Positions 22,463-31,301 of a stretch of 64,000 nucleotides of DNA are shown piece by piece. Source of the stretch: Pseudoxanthomonas sp. J31 (lineage in GTDB: Bacteria; Pseudomonadota; Gammaproteobacteria; Xanthomonadales; Xanthomonadaceae); the NCBI RefSeq assembly GCF_000510725.1, contig NZ_AZNZ01000001.1:558001-622000 (forward strand), read 5' to 3'. A model generated the notes under the pieces. That model was given only the letters and a program-made list of their open reading frames with translations, was not told where the DNA came from and made no database searches. A program made the position numbers and the translations under genes. Each line of letters starts with the position of its first letter. Positions within the stretch are counted from its first letter, which is position 1.

Positions 22463-22483
22463 GGGTGCGGCCGTGCCGCACCC
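22463..22483 (-). terminator. Hairpin downstream of ppa, possible terminator
   Basis: GGGTGCGGC (22463-22471) and GCCGCACCC (22475-22483) form a perfect 9-bp stem with a 3-nt loop, 8 nt past the ppa stop. A second GC stem lies at 22425-22433 with 22444-22452. No T-run follows in the leftward direction. Confidence 0.45.
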
Positions 22484-22491
22484 GGTGGCGA

Positions 22492-23031
22492 TCAGGCCTC
22501 GCCCTTGGCCTTGGCGCGTTCCATCGACTCGACCAGGATGCGGCGGGCCTCCTCGGCGTCGCCCCAACCCTCGACCTTGACCCACTTGCCCTTCTCCAGG
22601 TCCTTGTAGTGCTCGAAGAAGTGGCCGATGCGCTCCAGCCAGTGGCTGGAGACCTGGTTGATGTTCTCCACGTGGGCGTAGCCGGCGAACACCTTGGCCA
22701 CCGGCACGGCCAGGATCTTCTCGTCGCCGCCGGCCTCGTCGCTCATCTTCAGCACGCCCACCGGGCGGCAGCGCACCACCGAGCCCGGGACCAGCGGCAG
22801 CGGCAGCACCACCAGCACGTCGGCCGGGTCGCCGTCGCCGCACAGGGTGTTGGGCACGTAGCCGTAGTTGCACGGGTAGCGCATCGGGGTGGAGAGGATG
22901 CGGTCGACGAAGATCGCGCCGCTTTCCTTGTCCACCTCGTACTTGACCGGCTCGGAGTCCTTCGGGATCTCGATGACGACGTTGATTTCCTCGGGCGGGT
23001 TGCGTCCGGAATTGACCTGGTCGAGGCCCAT
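22492..23031 (-). CDS. ppa: Inorganic pyrophosphatase, family I
   Basis: Hydrolyses pyrophosphate to phosphate, pulling biosynthetic reactions forward; cytoplasmic hexamer in the family. 179 aa. Active-site motifs EIPKDSEPVKYEVDKESGAI, DRILSTPMRYPCNYGYVP, DGDPADVLV (metal-binding Asp cluster) and VLKMSDEAGGDEKI are all intact, as is HFFEHYKDLEKGKWVKVEGW. I chose ATG 23031 (MGLDQV) with GGAG at a 6-nt spacing over an upstream in-frame ATG at 23043, which would add MESL and destroy the ribosome-binding site spacing. Confidence 0.97.
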   Translation of the reverse strand: MGLDQVNSGRNPPEEINVVIEIPKDSEPVKYEVDKESGAIFVDRILSTPMRYPCNYGYVPNTLCGDGDPADVLVVLPLPLVPGSVVRCRPVGVLKMSDEAGGDEKILAVPVAKVFAGYAHVENINQVSSHWLERIGHFFEHYKDLEKGKWVKVEGWGDAEEARRILVESMERAKAKGEA

Positions 23032-23067
23032 CAGTGACTCCATTCCATCGGTTGGGTGAATCCGGCC

Positions 23068-23096
23068 ATTTTACGCGCTGCGGTATTGCATTGCAC
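23068..23096 (-). promoter_or_regulatory. Putative ppa promoter
   Basis: Leftward GTGCAA (23091-23096) and TAAAAT (23068-23073) are separated by 17 bp and would start transcription near 23060, about 30 nt before the ppa ATG. The AT content here contrasts with the surrounding GC-rich DNA. The rest of the 23032-23342 gap shows no gene. Confidence 0.45.
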
Positions 23097-23342
23097 AACG
23101 CACGATGGCAGGGCCCTCCGGGGCGGGCGCGGCCCGGAGGCGGGGCGCCGCGGCGGGCTCCCGCGCGGCCAGGCACGGCCCGGGGCGTGCCGCGCATCAC
23201 GCAAATCCCCGGTGCGCACAGCCGGGGCCGCGGTGCAATTAGCCGAAAAGCGCATGGGCGCGCCGCGGCCGCGGCGGCAGGCCGGGGGCCCGGGACCGGT
23301 AGAATCGGGCGATTCTCCCCGCGACGTTGGACCCCCTGCATC

Positions 23343-24854
23343 ATGAACGAGCGTATTGCCCACGCCGGCCTGGCTTCCAGGCTCATGTCGGCGGAGCAGG
23401 CCGCTGCCCTGATCCAGCCCGGCATGGCCGTGGGCATGAGTGGCTTCACCGGCGCCGGCTATCCCAAGGCCGTGCCCCAGGCGCTGGCCGCGCGCATCGA
23501 GGCGGCGCACGAGCGCGGCGAATCCTTCGCCATCCGCATCCTCACCGGCGCGTCGACAGCGCCGGAACTGGACGGCGTGCTGGCGCGCGCCGGCGGCATC
23601 GAGTTCCGCCTGCCGTACCAGTCCGATCCGGAACTGCGTGGCCGCATCAACGGCGGCCAGATCGAGTACATGGACGTGCACCTGGGCCACGTCGCCCAGC
23701 ATGCGCTGTTCGGTTTCCTCGGCCGCATCGACCTGGCCATCGTCGAGGTCACCGCGATCCTGCCCGACGGCCGCCTGGTGCCCTCGACCTCGGTGGGCAA
23801 CAACAAGACCTGGCTGGACCTGGCCGACAAGGTGATCATCGAGGTCAACCACCGCCAGCCGCGCGGCATGGAGGGGATGCACGACATCTACTACGGCACC
23901 GCCAAGCCGCCGCAGCGCAAGCCGATCCCGCTGACCCACCCGGGCGACCGCATCGGCGAGCCCTACCTCAAGGTCGACCTGGACAAGGTCGTGGCGGTGG
24001 TGGAGAGCGACGCGCCGGACCGCATCGGCCGCTTCGCCCCGATCGACGACGTCTCCCGCGCCATCGCCGGCCACCTGGTGGAGTTCTTCCGCCACGAGAT
24101 CCGCGCCGGGCGCCTGGGCGAGCACCTGCTGCCACTGCAGTCGGGCGTGGGCAACATCGCCAACGCGGTGCTGGCCGGCCTGCACGACGGCGGATTCCGT
24201 GGCCTGACCGCGTTCACCGAGGTGATCCAGGACGGCATGCTCGACCTGATCGGCAACGGCACGATCGACATGGCCTCGGCCACCTCGTTCTCGCTCAGCC
24301 CCGAGGGCGTGGAGGAGTTCGCGCGCAACATCGACCTGTACCGCGAGAAGATCGTGCTGCGCCCGCAGGAGATCTCCAACCACGCCGAGCTGGTGCGCCG
24401 CCTGGGCGTGATCGGCATGAACGGCATGGTCGAGGCCGACCTCTACGGCAACGTGAACTCCACCCACGTCTGCGGCACCAGCATCATCAACGGCATCGGC
24501 GGCTCCGGCGACTTCGCCCGCAACGGCTTCATGTCCTGCTTCCTGAGCCCGAGCACGGCCAAGAACGGCGCGATCTCGGCCTTCGTGCCGATGGTCAGCC
24601 ACGTCGACCACACCGAGCACGACGTGGCGGTGCTGGTCAGCGAGCAGGGCCTGGCCGACCTGCGCGGGCTGTCGCCCAAGCAGCGCGCGCGGGCGATCAT
24701 CGACAACTGCGCGCACCCGGACTACCGGCCGATGCTGCAGGACTACTACGACCGCGCCCTGCGCGACAGCAAGGGCCGGCATACCCCGCACCTGCTGGCC
24801 GAGGCACTGTCCTGGCACCAGCGCTACCTGGAGACGGGGACGATGAAGGCCTGA
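23343..24854 (+). CDS. Acetyl-CoA hydrolase/transferase family, succinyl-CoA:acetate CoA-transferase-like
   Basis: 503 aa, class I CoA-transferase of the AarC/Cat1 group, transferring CoA between succinyl-CoA and acetate or a similar acid. The opening GMAVGMSGFTGAGYPKAVP is the CoA-binding loop. The catalytic Glu that forms the glutamyl-CoA thioester is in LTAFTEVIQDGML (E293, equivalent to E294 of Acetobacter AarC). NGIGGSGDFARNGFMS is the second family signature. It could let the cell recycle acetate or bypass succinyl-CoA synthetase. The donor and acceptor acids cannot be fixed from sequence. Stands alone between ppa (divergent) and cysK (convergent). Confidence 0.9.
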   Translation: MNERIAHAGLASRLMSAEQAAALIQPGMAVGMSGFTGAGYPKAVPQALAARIEAAHERGESFAIRILTGASTAPELDGVLARAGGIEFRLPYQSDPELRGRINGGQIEYMDVHLGHVAQHALFGFLGRIDLAIVEVTAILPDGRLVPSTSVGNNKTWLDLADKVIIEVNHRQPRGMEGMHDIYYGTAKPPQRKPIPLTHPGDRIGEPYLKVDLDKVVAVVESDAPDRIGRFAPIDDVSRAIAGHLVEFFRHEIRAGRLGEHLLPLQSGVGNIANAVLAGLHDGGFRGLTAFTEVIQDGMLDLIGNGTIDMASATSFSLSPEGVEEFARNIDLYREKIVLRPQEISNHAELVRRLGVIGMNGMVEADLYGNVNSTHVCGTSIINGIGGSGDFARNGFMSCFLSPSTAKNGAISAFVPMVSHVDHTEHDVAVLVSEQGLADLRGLSPKQRARAIIDNCAHPDYRPMLQDYYDRALRDSKGRHTPHLLAEALSWHQRYLETGTMKA

Positions 24855-24871
24855 CGGCCTTCGCGGTGGCA

Positions 24872-24908
24872 GACGAAGAAGGGCGGCCAGTGGCCGCCCT
24901 TCTTCGTC
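24872..24908. terminator. Bidirectional hairpin between CoA-transferase and cysK
   Basis: A perfect 17-bp stem, GACGAAGAAGGGCGGCC with its reverse complement, around a 3-nt AGT loop, 17 nt after the CoA-transferase stop and 18 nt beyond the cysK stop. Pyrimidine-rich TTCTTCG in each 3' arm partly supplies a U-rich end. It probably terminates both convergent units. Confidence 0.75.
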
Positions 24909-24926
24909 CCTGCCGGTGCGGCCGGA

Positions 24927-25886
24927 TCAGCCCAGCGACTCCAGCCACTCGTCGTCCGAGCCTTCGTTGACGCCCTCGAACAGCGGGGTGGAGAAGTAGC
25001 GTTCGCCGGTATCCGGCAGCATGGCCAGCAGCACCGAGCCGGCCGGGGCCTCGGCCGCCACCTTCAGCGCGGCGGCCACGGTGGCGCCGGCGGAGATGCC
25101 GACGAAGATGCCTTCCTCGGCGGCCAGGCGGCGCGCGGTGGCGATGGCCTCGTCGTCGGTCACGCCGAGGATGCGGTCGGCCACGTCGCGGTTGAGCACC
25201 GAGGGGACGAAGTCCGGGGTCCAGCCCTGCACCTTGTGCGGCTTCCACTCGCCGCCGGCCAGCAGCGAGGCGTTGGCCGGCTCGGCGGCGGTGATCTTCA
25301 CCTCCGGGCGGGCCACGCGCAGCACCTCGCCCACGCCGGTCAGGGTGCCGCCGGTGCCCCAGCCGCTGACGAAGTGGTCGAGGCGGCGGCCGGCGAAGTC
25401 GCGCAGGATCTCGGCGGCGGTGGTCTGGCGGTGGTAGGCCGGGTTGGCCGGGTTCTCGAACTGGCGCGCCAGGAACCAGCCGTGCTTCTTCGCCAGCTCC
25501 TCGGCCTTGCGCACCATGCCGCTGCCGCGCTCGGCCGCCGGGGTCAGGATCACCTTGCCGCCGTAGGCGCGGATCAGCTTGCGGCGCTCGACCGAGAAGG
25601 TCTCCACCATCGTGGCCACGAACTTGTAGCCGCGCGCCGCGGCCACCGCCGCCAGCGCCACGCCGGTGTTGCCGGAGGTCGCCTCGACGATGGTGTCGCC
25701 CGGCTTGAGCAGTCCCTTGGCCTCGGCGTCGAGCACGATGGCCAGGGCCAGGCGGTCCTTGACCGAGCCGGCCGGGTTGAAGGCCTCGACCTTGGCGTAC
25801 AGCTCGATGCCCTCCGGGGCGATGCGGTTGAGGCGGACGACCGGAGTGCGGCCGATGGTGTCGAGGATGCTGTCGTAGATGGCCAT
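24927..25886 (-). CDS. cysK: Cysteine synthase (O-acetylserine sulfhydrylase)
   Basis: PLP enzyme making cysteine from O-acetylserine and sulfide, the end of the sulfate assimilation pathway in this window. 319 aa. PLP-lysine in NPAGSVKDR (K43), substrate loop TSGNTG, and phosphate loop GWGTGGTLTGVG are intact. The loop usually read as PETMSIERR is VETFSVERRK here, a mild departure. It lies 31 bp downstream of the siroheme methyltransferase gene on the same strand, so the two are probably cotranscribed. CysK versus CysM paralogy cannot be settled fully, but length and motifs favour CysK. Confidence 0.94.
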   Translation of the reverse strand: MAIYDSILDTIGRTPVVRLNRIAPEGIELYAKVEAFNPAGSVKDRLALAIVLDAEAKGLLKPGDTIVEATSGNTGVALAAVAAARGYKFVATMVETFSVERRKLIRAYGGKVILTPAAERGSGMVRKAEELAKKHGWFLARQFENPANPAYHRQTTAAEILRDFAGRRLDHFVSGWGTGGTLTGVGEVLRVARPEVKITAAEPANASLLAGGEWKPHKVQGWTPDFVPSVLNRDVADRILGVTDDEAIATARRLAAEEGIFVGISAGATVAAALKVAAEAPAGSVLLAMLPDTGERYFSTPLFEGVNEGSDDEWLESLG

Positions 25887-25917
25887 GTGAAGTTCCGTTG
25901 TCGTGACGGGATGGAAA

Positions 25918-26748
25918 TCAGGCGGCGCGCGCCAGCGCCGCGGGCGCGCCCAGCGGCGGGGCGCCGAACCAGTGCAGGCGGGCGGCCAGCGCGGCCACCT
26001 CGCCGAGGATCAGCAGGGCCGGTGAAGACACCGCATGCGCGCGCGCGGTCTGCGCCAGGTCGGCCAGGGTGCCGGCGACCACCCGTTGCTCCGGGCGCGA
26101 ACCGTTTTCCACCAGGGCGAACGGCGTGGCCGGGTCGCGCCCGGCGGCGAGCAGGCGCTGCTGCAACTGCTCCAGCGCGGCCACGCCCATGTACACGGCC
26201 AGGGTCTGGCGCTCCTGGGCCAGCGCCTCCCAGTCCAGGGTGTCGGCCGAGTCGCGGCAGTGCGCGGTGACCAGGCGCAGGGACTGGGCGTGGTCGCGGT
26301 GGGTCAGGGGAATGCCGGCATAGGCCGCGCAGGCGACCGCCGCGGTGATGCCCGGCACCACCTGGTAGGGGATGCCGTGCGCACGCAGGAATTCCAGCTC
26401 CTCGCCGCCGCGCCCGAACACGAAGGGGTCGCCGCCCTTGAGCCGGACCACGCGGCGGCCGGCGCGGGCGTGGTGCAGCATCAGGGCGTGGATCTCCTCC
26501 TGCGGCATGCTGTGGTTGCCGGCGGACTTGCCGACCTCCACCCGCAGCGCCTGCGGATTGGCCAGGGCCAGCACCCCGGCGCCGACCAGGCGGTCGTGCA
26601 GCAGCACCTCGGCGGCTTCCAGCGCGCGCAGGGCGTGCAGGGTCAGCAGTCCCGGATCGCCGGGCCCGGCACCGACCAGGGCGACGCTGCCCGGGGCCAG
26701 TTCCAGGGGGGAGCCGGAAGACGGTGCGGCGGTGGGCGACAGGCTCAC
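25918..26748 (-). CDS. cobA: Uroporphyrinogen-III C-methyltransferase (SUMT)
   Basis: 276 aa. Makes precorrin-2 from uroporphyrinogen III with two SAM-dependent methylations, on the way to the siroheme of sulfite reductase. Visible motifs: [20 protein letters not shown] (SAM site), [32 protein letters not shown] and [22 protein letters not shown]. It is the single-domain form, equivalent to the C-terminal half of CysG; the dehydrogenase/ferrochelatase half is not in this window. GTG start. Divergent from cysB and upstream of cysK, so its role in sulfur assimilation is well supported by context. Confidence 0.93.
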   Translation of the reverse strand: MSLSPTAAPSSGSPLELAPGSVALVGAGPGDPGLLTLHALRALEAAEVLLHDRLVGAGVLALANPQALRVEVGKSAGNHSMPQEEIHALMLHHARAGRRVVRLKGGDPFVFGRGGEELEFLRAHGIPYQVVPGITAAVACAAYAGIPLTHRDHAQSLRLVTAHCRDSADTLDWEALAQERQTLAVYMGVAALEQLQQRLLAAGRDPATPFALVENGSRPEQRVVAGTLADLAQTARAHAVSSPALLILGEVAALAARLHWFGAPPLGAPAALARAA

Positions 26749-26906
26749 GGCTGTACGGTCGCAGGAAGGGAAGCCGACCGTACGCCCGCCTCATGACCGG
26801 CGGAAATAACTTGCCGGGCAAAGCTCATGCGTTCGGGTTATAAGGCTCGGGCGCGGATTGCCCTACAGTCCGCAACACCCCGCCATGCCATCGCCGGTAC
26901 CGCGCC
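26749..26906. promoter_or_regulatory. Divergent control region between cobA-cysK and cysB
   Basis: 158 bp carrying two AT-rich patches, GGAAATAACTTGCC near 26801 and GGTTATAAGG near 26836, in otherwise GC-rich DNA. CysB sites are AT-rich and poorly conserved, so this is a reasonable place for CysB binding and for promoters in both directions, but no site can be assigned with certainty. Confidence 0.35.
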
Positions 26907-27890
26907 ATGACGCTCACCCAGCTGCGCTATCTGGTCGCCATTGCCGACGCCGGGCTGAACATCACCCTGGCCGCGGCGCGCGTGCATGCCACCCAGCCGG
27001 GCCTGTCCAAACAGCTCAAGCAGCTGGAGGACGAGCTGGGCTTCCTGCTGTTCGTGCGCAAGGGCCGCAGCCTGGAATCGATCACCCCGGCCGGCGCCGA
27101 GGTGCTGGAGCGGGCGCGGGTGATCCTGGCCGAGACCGCCAACATCCGCGCCTACGCCGCCAACCAGCGCCGCGACAACCAGGGCCAGCTGACCATCATC
27201 ACCACGCACACCCAGTCGCGCTTCGTGCTGCCGCCGGCGATCGCGCGGATCAAGCGCGACTTCCCGCAGGTGAGCGTGCACCTGCAGCAGTCGGCCGAAG
27301 GCGTGGCCCTGGACCTGCTGTCGCAGGGCGATGCCGACATGGCCGTGGTCAGCACCGCCGGCAGCGAGCCGCAGGGCGGGGTGGCGGTGCCGCTGTACCG
27401 CTGGCGCCGGCTGGCGCTGGTGCCGCGCGGGCATCCGCTGGACCGCGCCGGGCGCGCGCCCGACATCCACGAGCTGTCGAAGTACCCGCTGATCAGCTAT
27501 GAATCCTCGGTGCGCCCGGAATCCTCGCTGCAGCGCGCCTTCCACTCGGTGGGCCTGGAGCCGAACCTCGCGCTGACCGCGCTGGACGCGGACCTGATCA
27601 AGACCTACGTGCGCGCCGGGCTGGGCGTGGGCCTGCTGGCGGAAATGGCGGTGAGCACCGGCGATACCGACCTGCGCGGCTGGCCGGCGCCGCCGGAGGT
27701 CAGCGAGTGCATCGCCTGGGCGGTGCTGCCGCGCGAGCGGGTGTTGCGCGACTACGCGCTGGAGCTGGTGCACGTACTGGCGCCGCAGATCGACAAGCGC
27801 GACCTGCGCCGGGTGCTGGACGGCAACCAGGAGCCCGACTGGCCGCCGCCGCCGACCTGGGAATCCCTGACCCAGACGATCACCAGCTGA
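26907..27890 (+). CDS. cysB: LysR-type regulator CysB
   Basis: 327 aa. N-terminal winged helix-turn-helix typical of CysB/Cbl (MTLTQLRYLVAIADAGLNIT, ATQPGLSKQLKQLEDELGF) with the Cbl/CysB-specific VRKGRSLESITPAG. The effector domain contains ITTHTQSRFVLPPAI, the region that binds sulfate, thiosulfate or O-acetylserine in this family. It probably activates the cys genes on both sides when reduced sulfur is low. Divergent from the cobA-cysK unit. The long C-terminal Pro/Trp tail (DWPPPPTWESLT) is a lineage feature. Confidence 0.93.
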   Translation: MTLTQLRYLVAIADAGLNITLAAARVHATQPGLSKQLKQLEDELGFLLFVRKGRSLESITPAGAEVLERARVILAETANIRAYAANQRRDNQGQLTIITTHTQSRFVLPPAIARIKRDFPQVSVHLQQSAEGVALDLLSQGDADMAVVSTAGSEPQGGVAVPLYRWRRLALVPRGHPLDRAGRAPDIHELSKYPLISYESSVRPESSLQRAFHSVGLEPNLALTALDADLIKTYVRAGLGVGLLAEMAVSTGDTDLRGWPAPPEVSECIAWAVLPRERVLRDYALELVHVLAPQIDKRDLRRVLDGNQEPDWPPPPTWESLTQTITS

Positions 27891-27949
27891 GCCGCGCCCT
27901 CAGGGCAATGGCGTCTGGTGATGCAGGGCCGGCAGCCACAGGCCGGCGA

Positions 27950-28171
27950 TCAGGACCTCCCGTCGTCGCGGTTCCCGCTGGTTCCCGCTTCGTCCCCGGG
28001 TCTGGTGCGCTTGCCCGAAGTGGCCAGCGACAGGGCGATGCCGATGGCGATGCCCGGCCCGATGCCCAGCGCCACGTTGTCCATCGCCACGCCGATCGCC
28101 GCGCCGATGGCGATGCCCAGGGCGATGCCGGTCGTGAAGGAAATGCCTTTCCCGCCGTGCTCGCGTGCCAT
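27950..28171 (-). CDS. Small glycine-zipper membrane protein
   Basis: 73 aa, MAREHGGKGISFTTG onward. Two hydrophobic segments rich in spaced glycines (IALGIAIGAAIGVAMD and VALGIGPGIAIGIALSLA) suggest a helical hairpin packed through GxxxG contacts, followed by a hydrophilic charged tail. GGAGG lies 5 bases before the chosen ATG; a longer frame upstream lacks a site and has random composition. It sits between cysB and the DUF6165 gene, convergent with cysB. Related glycine-zipper proteins occur in Xanthomonadaceae, but I can give no function. Confidence 0.65.
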   Translation of the reverse strand: MAREHGGKGISFTTGIALGIAIGAAIGVAMDNVALGIGPGIAIGIALSLATSGKRTRPGDEAGTSGNRDDGRS

Positions 28172-28333
28172 GTCGCCTCCGCGGGTATCCAGGTCGCCGG
28201 CAGTCTGCGCCGGCGCCGGTGGATGCCGTGTCGTGCCCGGGCGGCAGTGTCCGCAGGTTTTTCCGGGGCGCCTGCCACGCGGCCCGCTGCGGCCCTCCGG
28301 TAAACTGGCCACCCCACCGCCAGCAGAAGCCGC

Positions 28334-28717
28334 ATGAACACCATCATGGTCCCCGTTTCGGTCGGGGAGCTCGTCGACAAGATCACGATCCTGGAGATCA
28401 AGGCCGAGCGCATCGCCGACCCGGACAAGCGCGCCAACGTGGTGCGCGAGCTGGAGGGCCTGCGGCCGCTGTGGCAGCCGCTGGAAGGCAGCTCGGCCGA
28501 GCTGGCCGCGCTCAAGGCCAGGCTGCGCGACGTCAACGAGCGCATGTGGGACGTGCAGGACGCGCTGCGCGCCAAGGAAGCGGCCCAGGACTTTGGCGCC
28601 GAATTCATCGAACTGGCGCGCGCGGTGGCCGCGCGCAATGGCGAGCGCGTCGGCTACAAGAATGAGATCAACCGCCTGGCCGGTTCGCAGTTCGTCGAGG
28701 AAAAGCAGTACCGCTGA
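28334..28717 (+). CDS. DUF6165-family protein
   Basis: 127 aa. The start MNTIMVPVSVGELVDKITIL followed by EIKAERIADPDKRANVVREL is characteristic of DUF6165. The middle is predicted helical and charged (LKARLRDVNERMWDVQDALRAKE), probably a coiled coil; the end FVEEKQYR is also conserved. In other bacteria homologs are found near polysaccharide or glycosyltransferase genes, which is not the case here. Function unknown. Convergent with cysH, 25 bp apart. Confidence 0.8.
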   Translation: MNTIMVPVSVGELVDKITILEIKAERIADPDKRANVVRELEGLRPLWQPLEGSSAELAALKARLRDVNERMWDVQDALRAKEAAQDFGAEFIELARAVAARNGERVGYKNEINRLAGSQFVEEKQYR

Positions 28718-28742
28718 GGTTTTCCGGCCCGCTCGCCAACCC

Positions 28743-29483
28743 TCAGATGTCCTCGTGGATCCCGCACTCGCGCTTGAGGCCGAAGAAGCGGGTGTCCTCG
28801 TCCTTCATGCCCGGCTCCCAGCGGCGGGTGGTGTGGAAGTCGCCGATGGAAACGTAGCCCTCGTGCCACAGCGGGTGGTAGGGCAGGTCGTGCTTCTTCA
28901 GGTACTGCCACACGTCGCGGTCGCTCCAGTCGGCGATCGGGCTGACCTTCAGGCGGTTGCCGCGCCACTGCAGGATCGGCGTGTTGGCGCGGCTGGCCGA
29001 CTGGCTGCGGCGCAGGCCGGTGAACCAGGTGCCGGCCTGTAGCTCGTCCAGGGCGCGGCGCATGGGCTCGACCTTGCGCAGCTGGTTGTAGTTGTCCAGG
29101 CCTTCCACGCCCTGCTCCCACAGGCGGCCGTGGCGCGCTTCCATCCAGGCGCGGCTGATCAGCGGACGGTACACCTTGAGGTTGAGCTTCAGCCGTTCGG
29201 CCAGCTCGTCGGCGAAGCGGTAGGTCTCCGGGAACAGGTAGCCGGTGTCGACCAGGATCACCGGGATGTCCGGCTTCTGCGCGGTGAGCATGTGCAGGGC
29301 GACCGCGGCCTGGGCGCCGAAGCTGGAGGACAGCACGTGGTTGGCCGGGCCCTGTTCGAGCGCCCAGGCCACGCGGGCCTCGGCGTCCATCGCTTCCAGC
29401 CTGGGGTTCAGCGTGTCGAGGTCCAGCACCGGGCTGGCATCGGCGCTGTTGGCGGCTTGGTCGGGAACGGCATTGGTGCTCAT
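28743..29483 (-). CDS. cysH: Phosphoadenylyl-sulfate (PAPS) reductase
   Basis: Reduces PAPS to sulfite using thioredoxin. 246 aa. PP-loop-type nucleotide fold with [14 protein letters not shown] and [17 protein letters not shown]; the catalytic Cys lies in the C-terminal KRECGIH motif (C240). The paired cysteines of Fe-S APS reductases are absent, so PAPS is the expected substrate, which agrees with a CysC domain in this cluster. I prefer ATG 29483 with GGAG upstream; an ATG at 29513, only 3 nt after the cysI stop, would add ten residues and may be used through coupling. Last gene of cysJ-cysI-cysH. Confidence 0.94.
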   Translation of the reverse strand: MSTNAVPDQAANSADASPVLDLDTLNPRLEAMDAEARVAWALEQGPANHVLSSSFGAQAAVALHMLTAQKPDIPVILVDTGYLFPETYRFADELAERLKLNLKVYRPLISRAWMEARHGRLWEQGVEGLDNYNQLRKVEPMRRALDELQAGTWFTGLRRSQSASRANTPILQWRGNRLKVSPIADWSDRDVWQYLKKHDLPYHPLWHEGYVSIGDFHTTRRWEPGMKDEDTRFFGLKRECGIHEDI

Positions 29484-29516
29484 GGGGGTGGCGCTCCGGT
29501 GCGGATGCGGCATGGC

Positions 29517-31238
29517 TCAGGCGGGGACGGGCACGGCCGCTTCGGCGGGCCCGACCTGGACGTGGGTGGGATAGGACGGCAGGGCGACCAGCCCGGCGCG
29601 GTGCAGGAAGTCGCCGAAGCGCTCCTCCGGCTGGCGCTCGGCGGCATAGCGCGCCAGCAGCGGTTCCAGCGCCTCGAGGATCTGCGCCTCGGTGATGTTC
29701 TCGCGGTAGAGGGTGTTGAGCCGCTGGCCGCGGTGGTCGGCGCCGAGCATCAGGTTGTAGCGGCCCGGGGCCTTGCCGACCAGGGCGATCTCGCCCAGGT
29801 AGGGGCGCGAGCAGCCGTTGGGGCAGCCGGAGATGCGCAGCAGGATCGGCGCGTCGGCCAGGCCGTGCTTCTCCAGCACCGGCTGCAGCCTGGCGGCGAA
29901 GTCGGGCAGGTAGCGTTCGGCCTCGGCCATGGCCAGGGCGCAAGTGGGCAGGGCGACGCAGGCCATGGCCGTGCGCTGCAGTGCGATCGGGGCGCGGTTC
30001 TCCAGGTCCAGGCCGTGGTCGCGCACCAGGGCGTCGATCCGCTTGCGCTCGCTGGCCGGCACGTTGGCGATGATCAGGTTCTGGTTGGCGGTCAGGCGGA
30101 ACTGGCCGCGGTGCACGTTGGCGATCTCGCGCAGGCCGGTCAGGTGCGGCGCGCCGGGGCGGTCGGCGATGCGCCCCGACGGGACCGACAGGGTCAGGTG
30201 CCAACGCCCGTCCTCGCCCTCGATCCAGCCGAAGCGGTCGCCGTTGTGCTCGAAGCGGAACCGCCGCGCCGGCTGCAGGCGGAACCCGGCAAGTTCCTGC
30301 ATGCGCGCGACGATCGCGTCCAGGCCGTGGTCGTCGATGGTGTACTTGAAGCGCGCGTGCTTGCGCTCCACGCGGTCGCCCAGGTCGCGCTGCACCACCA
30401 GCGCGGCGCGGGCGATGTCGATCGCCTGCTCCGGGGCGACGAAGCCGATCACGTTGCCCAGGCGCGGATAGGTCTTCGGATCGCCGTGGCTGGCGCCCAT
30501 GCCGCCACCGATGGTGACGTTGAAGCCGGCCAGGCCGCCGGCGCCGTCGTCGATGGCGATCAGGCCGAAGTCGTTGGCGAACACGTCCACGTCGTTCACC
30601 GGCGGCACCGCCACGGCCATCTTGAACTTGCGCGGCAGGAAGGACTTGCCGTACAGGGGCTCTTCCTCCTGCCCGCTGTCGGCCAGCTTCTCCTGGTCCA
30701 GCCAGATCTCGTAGTAGGCGCGGGTCTTCGGCAGGAACTCCAGCGACAGCTTCTGCGCCCACTCGTGCACCTGCGCGTGCAGGCCGGACAGCAGCGGGTT
30801 GCTGCAGCCGAGCACGTTGCGGTTGACGTCGCCGCAGGCGGAGATGGTGTCCAGCGCGGCGGCGTTGATGGCCTGCATGGTCGCCTTCAGCTCGCGCTTG
30901 ACCACGCCGTGGAACTGGAAGGTCTGGCGGGTGGTGATGCGCAGCGAGTGGTTGGCGAAGCGGGTGGCGATGGCGTCGAGCTTGAGCCACTGCTCCGGGG
31001 TGAAGACCCCGCCCGGGGCGCGGATCCGGATCATGAACTGGTGCGCCGGTTCCAGCTTCTGGCGGCGGCGCTCGTCGCGGATGTCGCGGTCGTCCTGCTG
31101 GTAGGTGCCGTGGAACTTGACCAGGCGCTGGTCCTCGAACGACAGCGAGCCGCTGACCGGGTCGGCCAGTCCCTCCAGCAGCGTGCCCCGCAGGCCGCGG
31201 CTGTTGATCTTGATGTCTTCGACGGAGGGGTGGCTCAT
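29517..31238 (-). CDS. cysI: Sulfite reductase, hemoprotein beta subunit
   Basis: Six-electron reduction of sulfite to sulfide on a coupled siroheme and [4Fe-4S] centre. 573 aa. Duplicated nitrite/sulfite reductase half-domains; substrate-site sequences [16 protein letters not shown] and SGRIADRPG; cluster cysteines in [18 protein letters not shown] and [15 protein letters not shown]. Electrons come from CysJ, encoded immediately upstream. Between the two genes is a 63-bp gap with tandem heptamer repeats. Siroheme supply would involve the SUMT gene at 25918-26748. Confidence 0.97.
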   Translation of the reverse strand: MSHPSVEDIKINSRGLRGTLLEGLADPVSGSLSFEDQRLVKFHGTYQQDDRDIRDERRRQKLEPAHQFMIRIRAPGGVFTPEQWLKLDAIATRFANHSLRITTRQTFQFHGVVKRELKATMQAINAAALDTISACGDVNRNVLGCSNPLLSGLHAQVHEWAQKLSLEFLPKTRAYYEIWLDQEKLADSGQEEEPLYGKSFLPRKFKMAVAVPPVNDVDVFANDFGLIAIDDGAGGLAGFNVTIGGGMGASHGDPKTYPRLGNVIGFVAPEQAIDIARAALVVQRDLGDRVERKHARFKYTIDDHGLDAIVARMQELAGFRLQPARRFRFEHNGDRFGWIEGEDGRWHLTLSVPSGRIADRPGAPHLTGLREIANVHRGQFRLTANQNLIIANVPASERKRIDALVRDHGLDLENRAPIALQRTAMACVALPTCALAMAEAERYLPDFAARLQPVLEKHGLADAPILLRISGCPNGCSRPYLGEIALVGKAPGRYNLMLGADHRGQRLNTLYRENITEAQILEALEPLLARYAAERQPEERFGDFLHRAGLVALPSYPTHVQVGPAEAAVPVPA

Positions 31239-31243
31239 GGAAA

Positions 31244-31271
31244 GTGATTGGTGATTGGTGATTCGGGATTG
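31244..31271. repeat. Tandem 7-bp repeat array, cysJ-cysI junction
   Basis: Four head-to-tail heptamers: GTGATTG, GTGATTG, GTGATTC, GGGATTG. They sit just upstream of the cysI start codon in the cysJI transcript. The same heptamer family recurs inverted inside cysN (34310-34395). AT-rich for this genome. Confidence 0.85.
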
Positions 31272-31301
31272 GGGGACGTGTTTCCGTTGAACCGGATCGG
31301 G

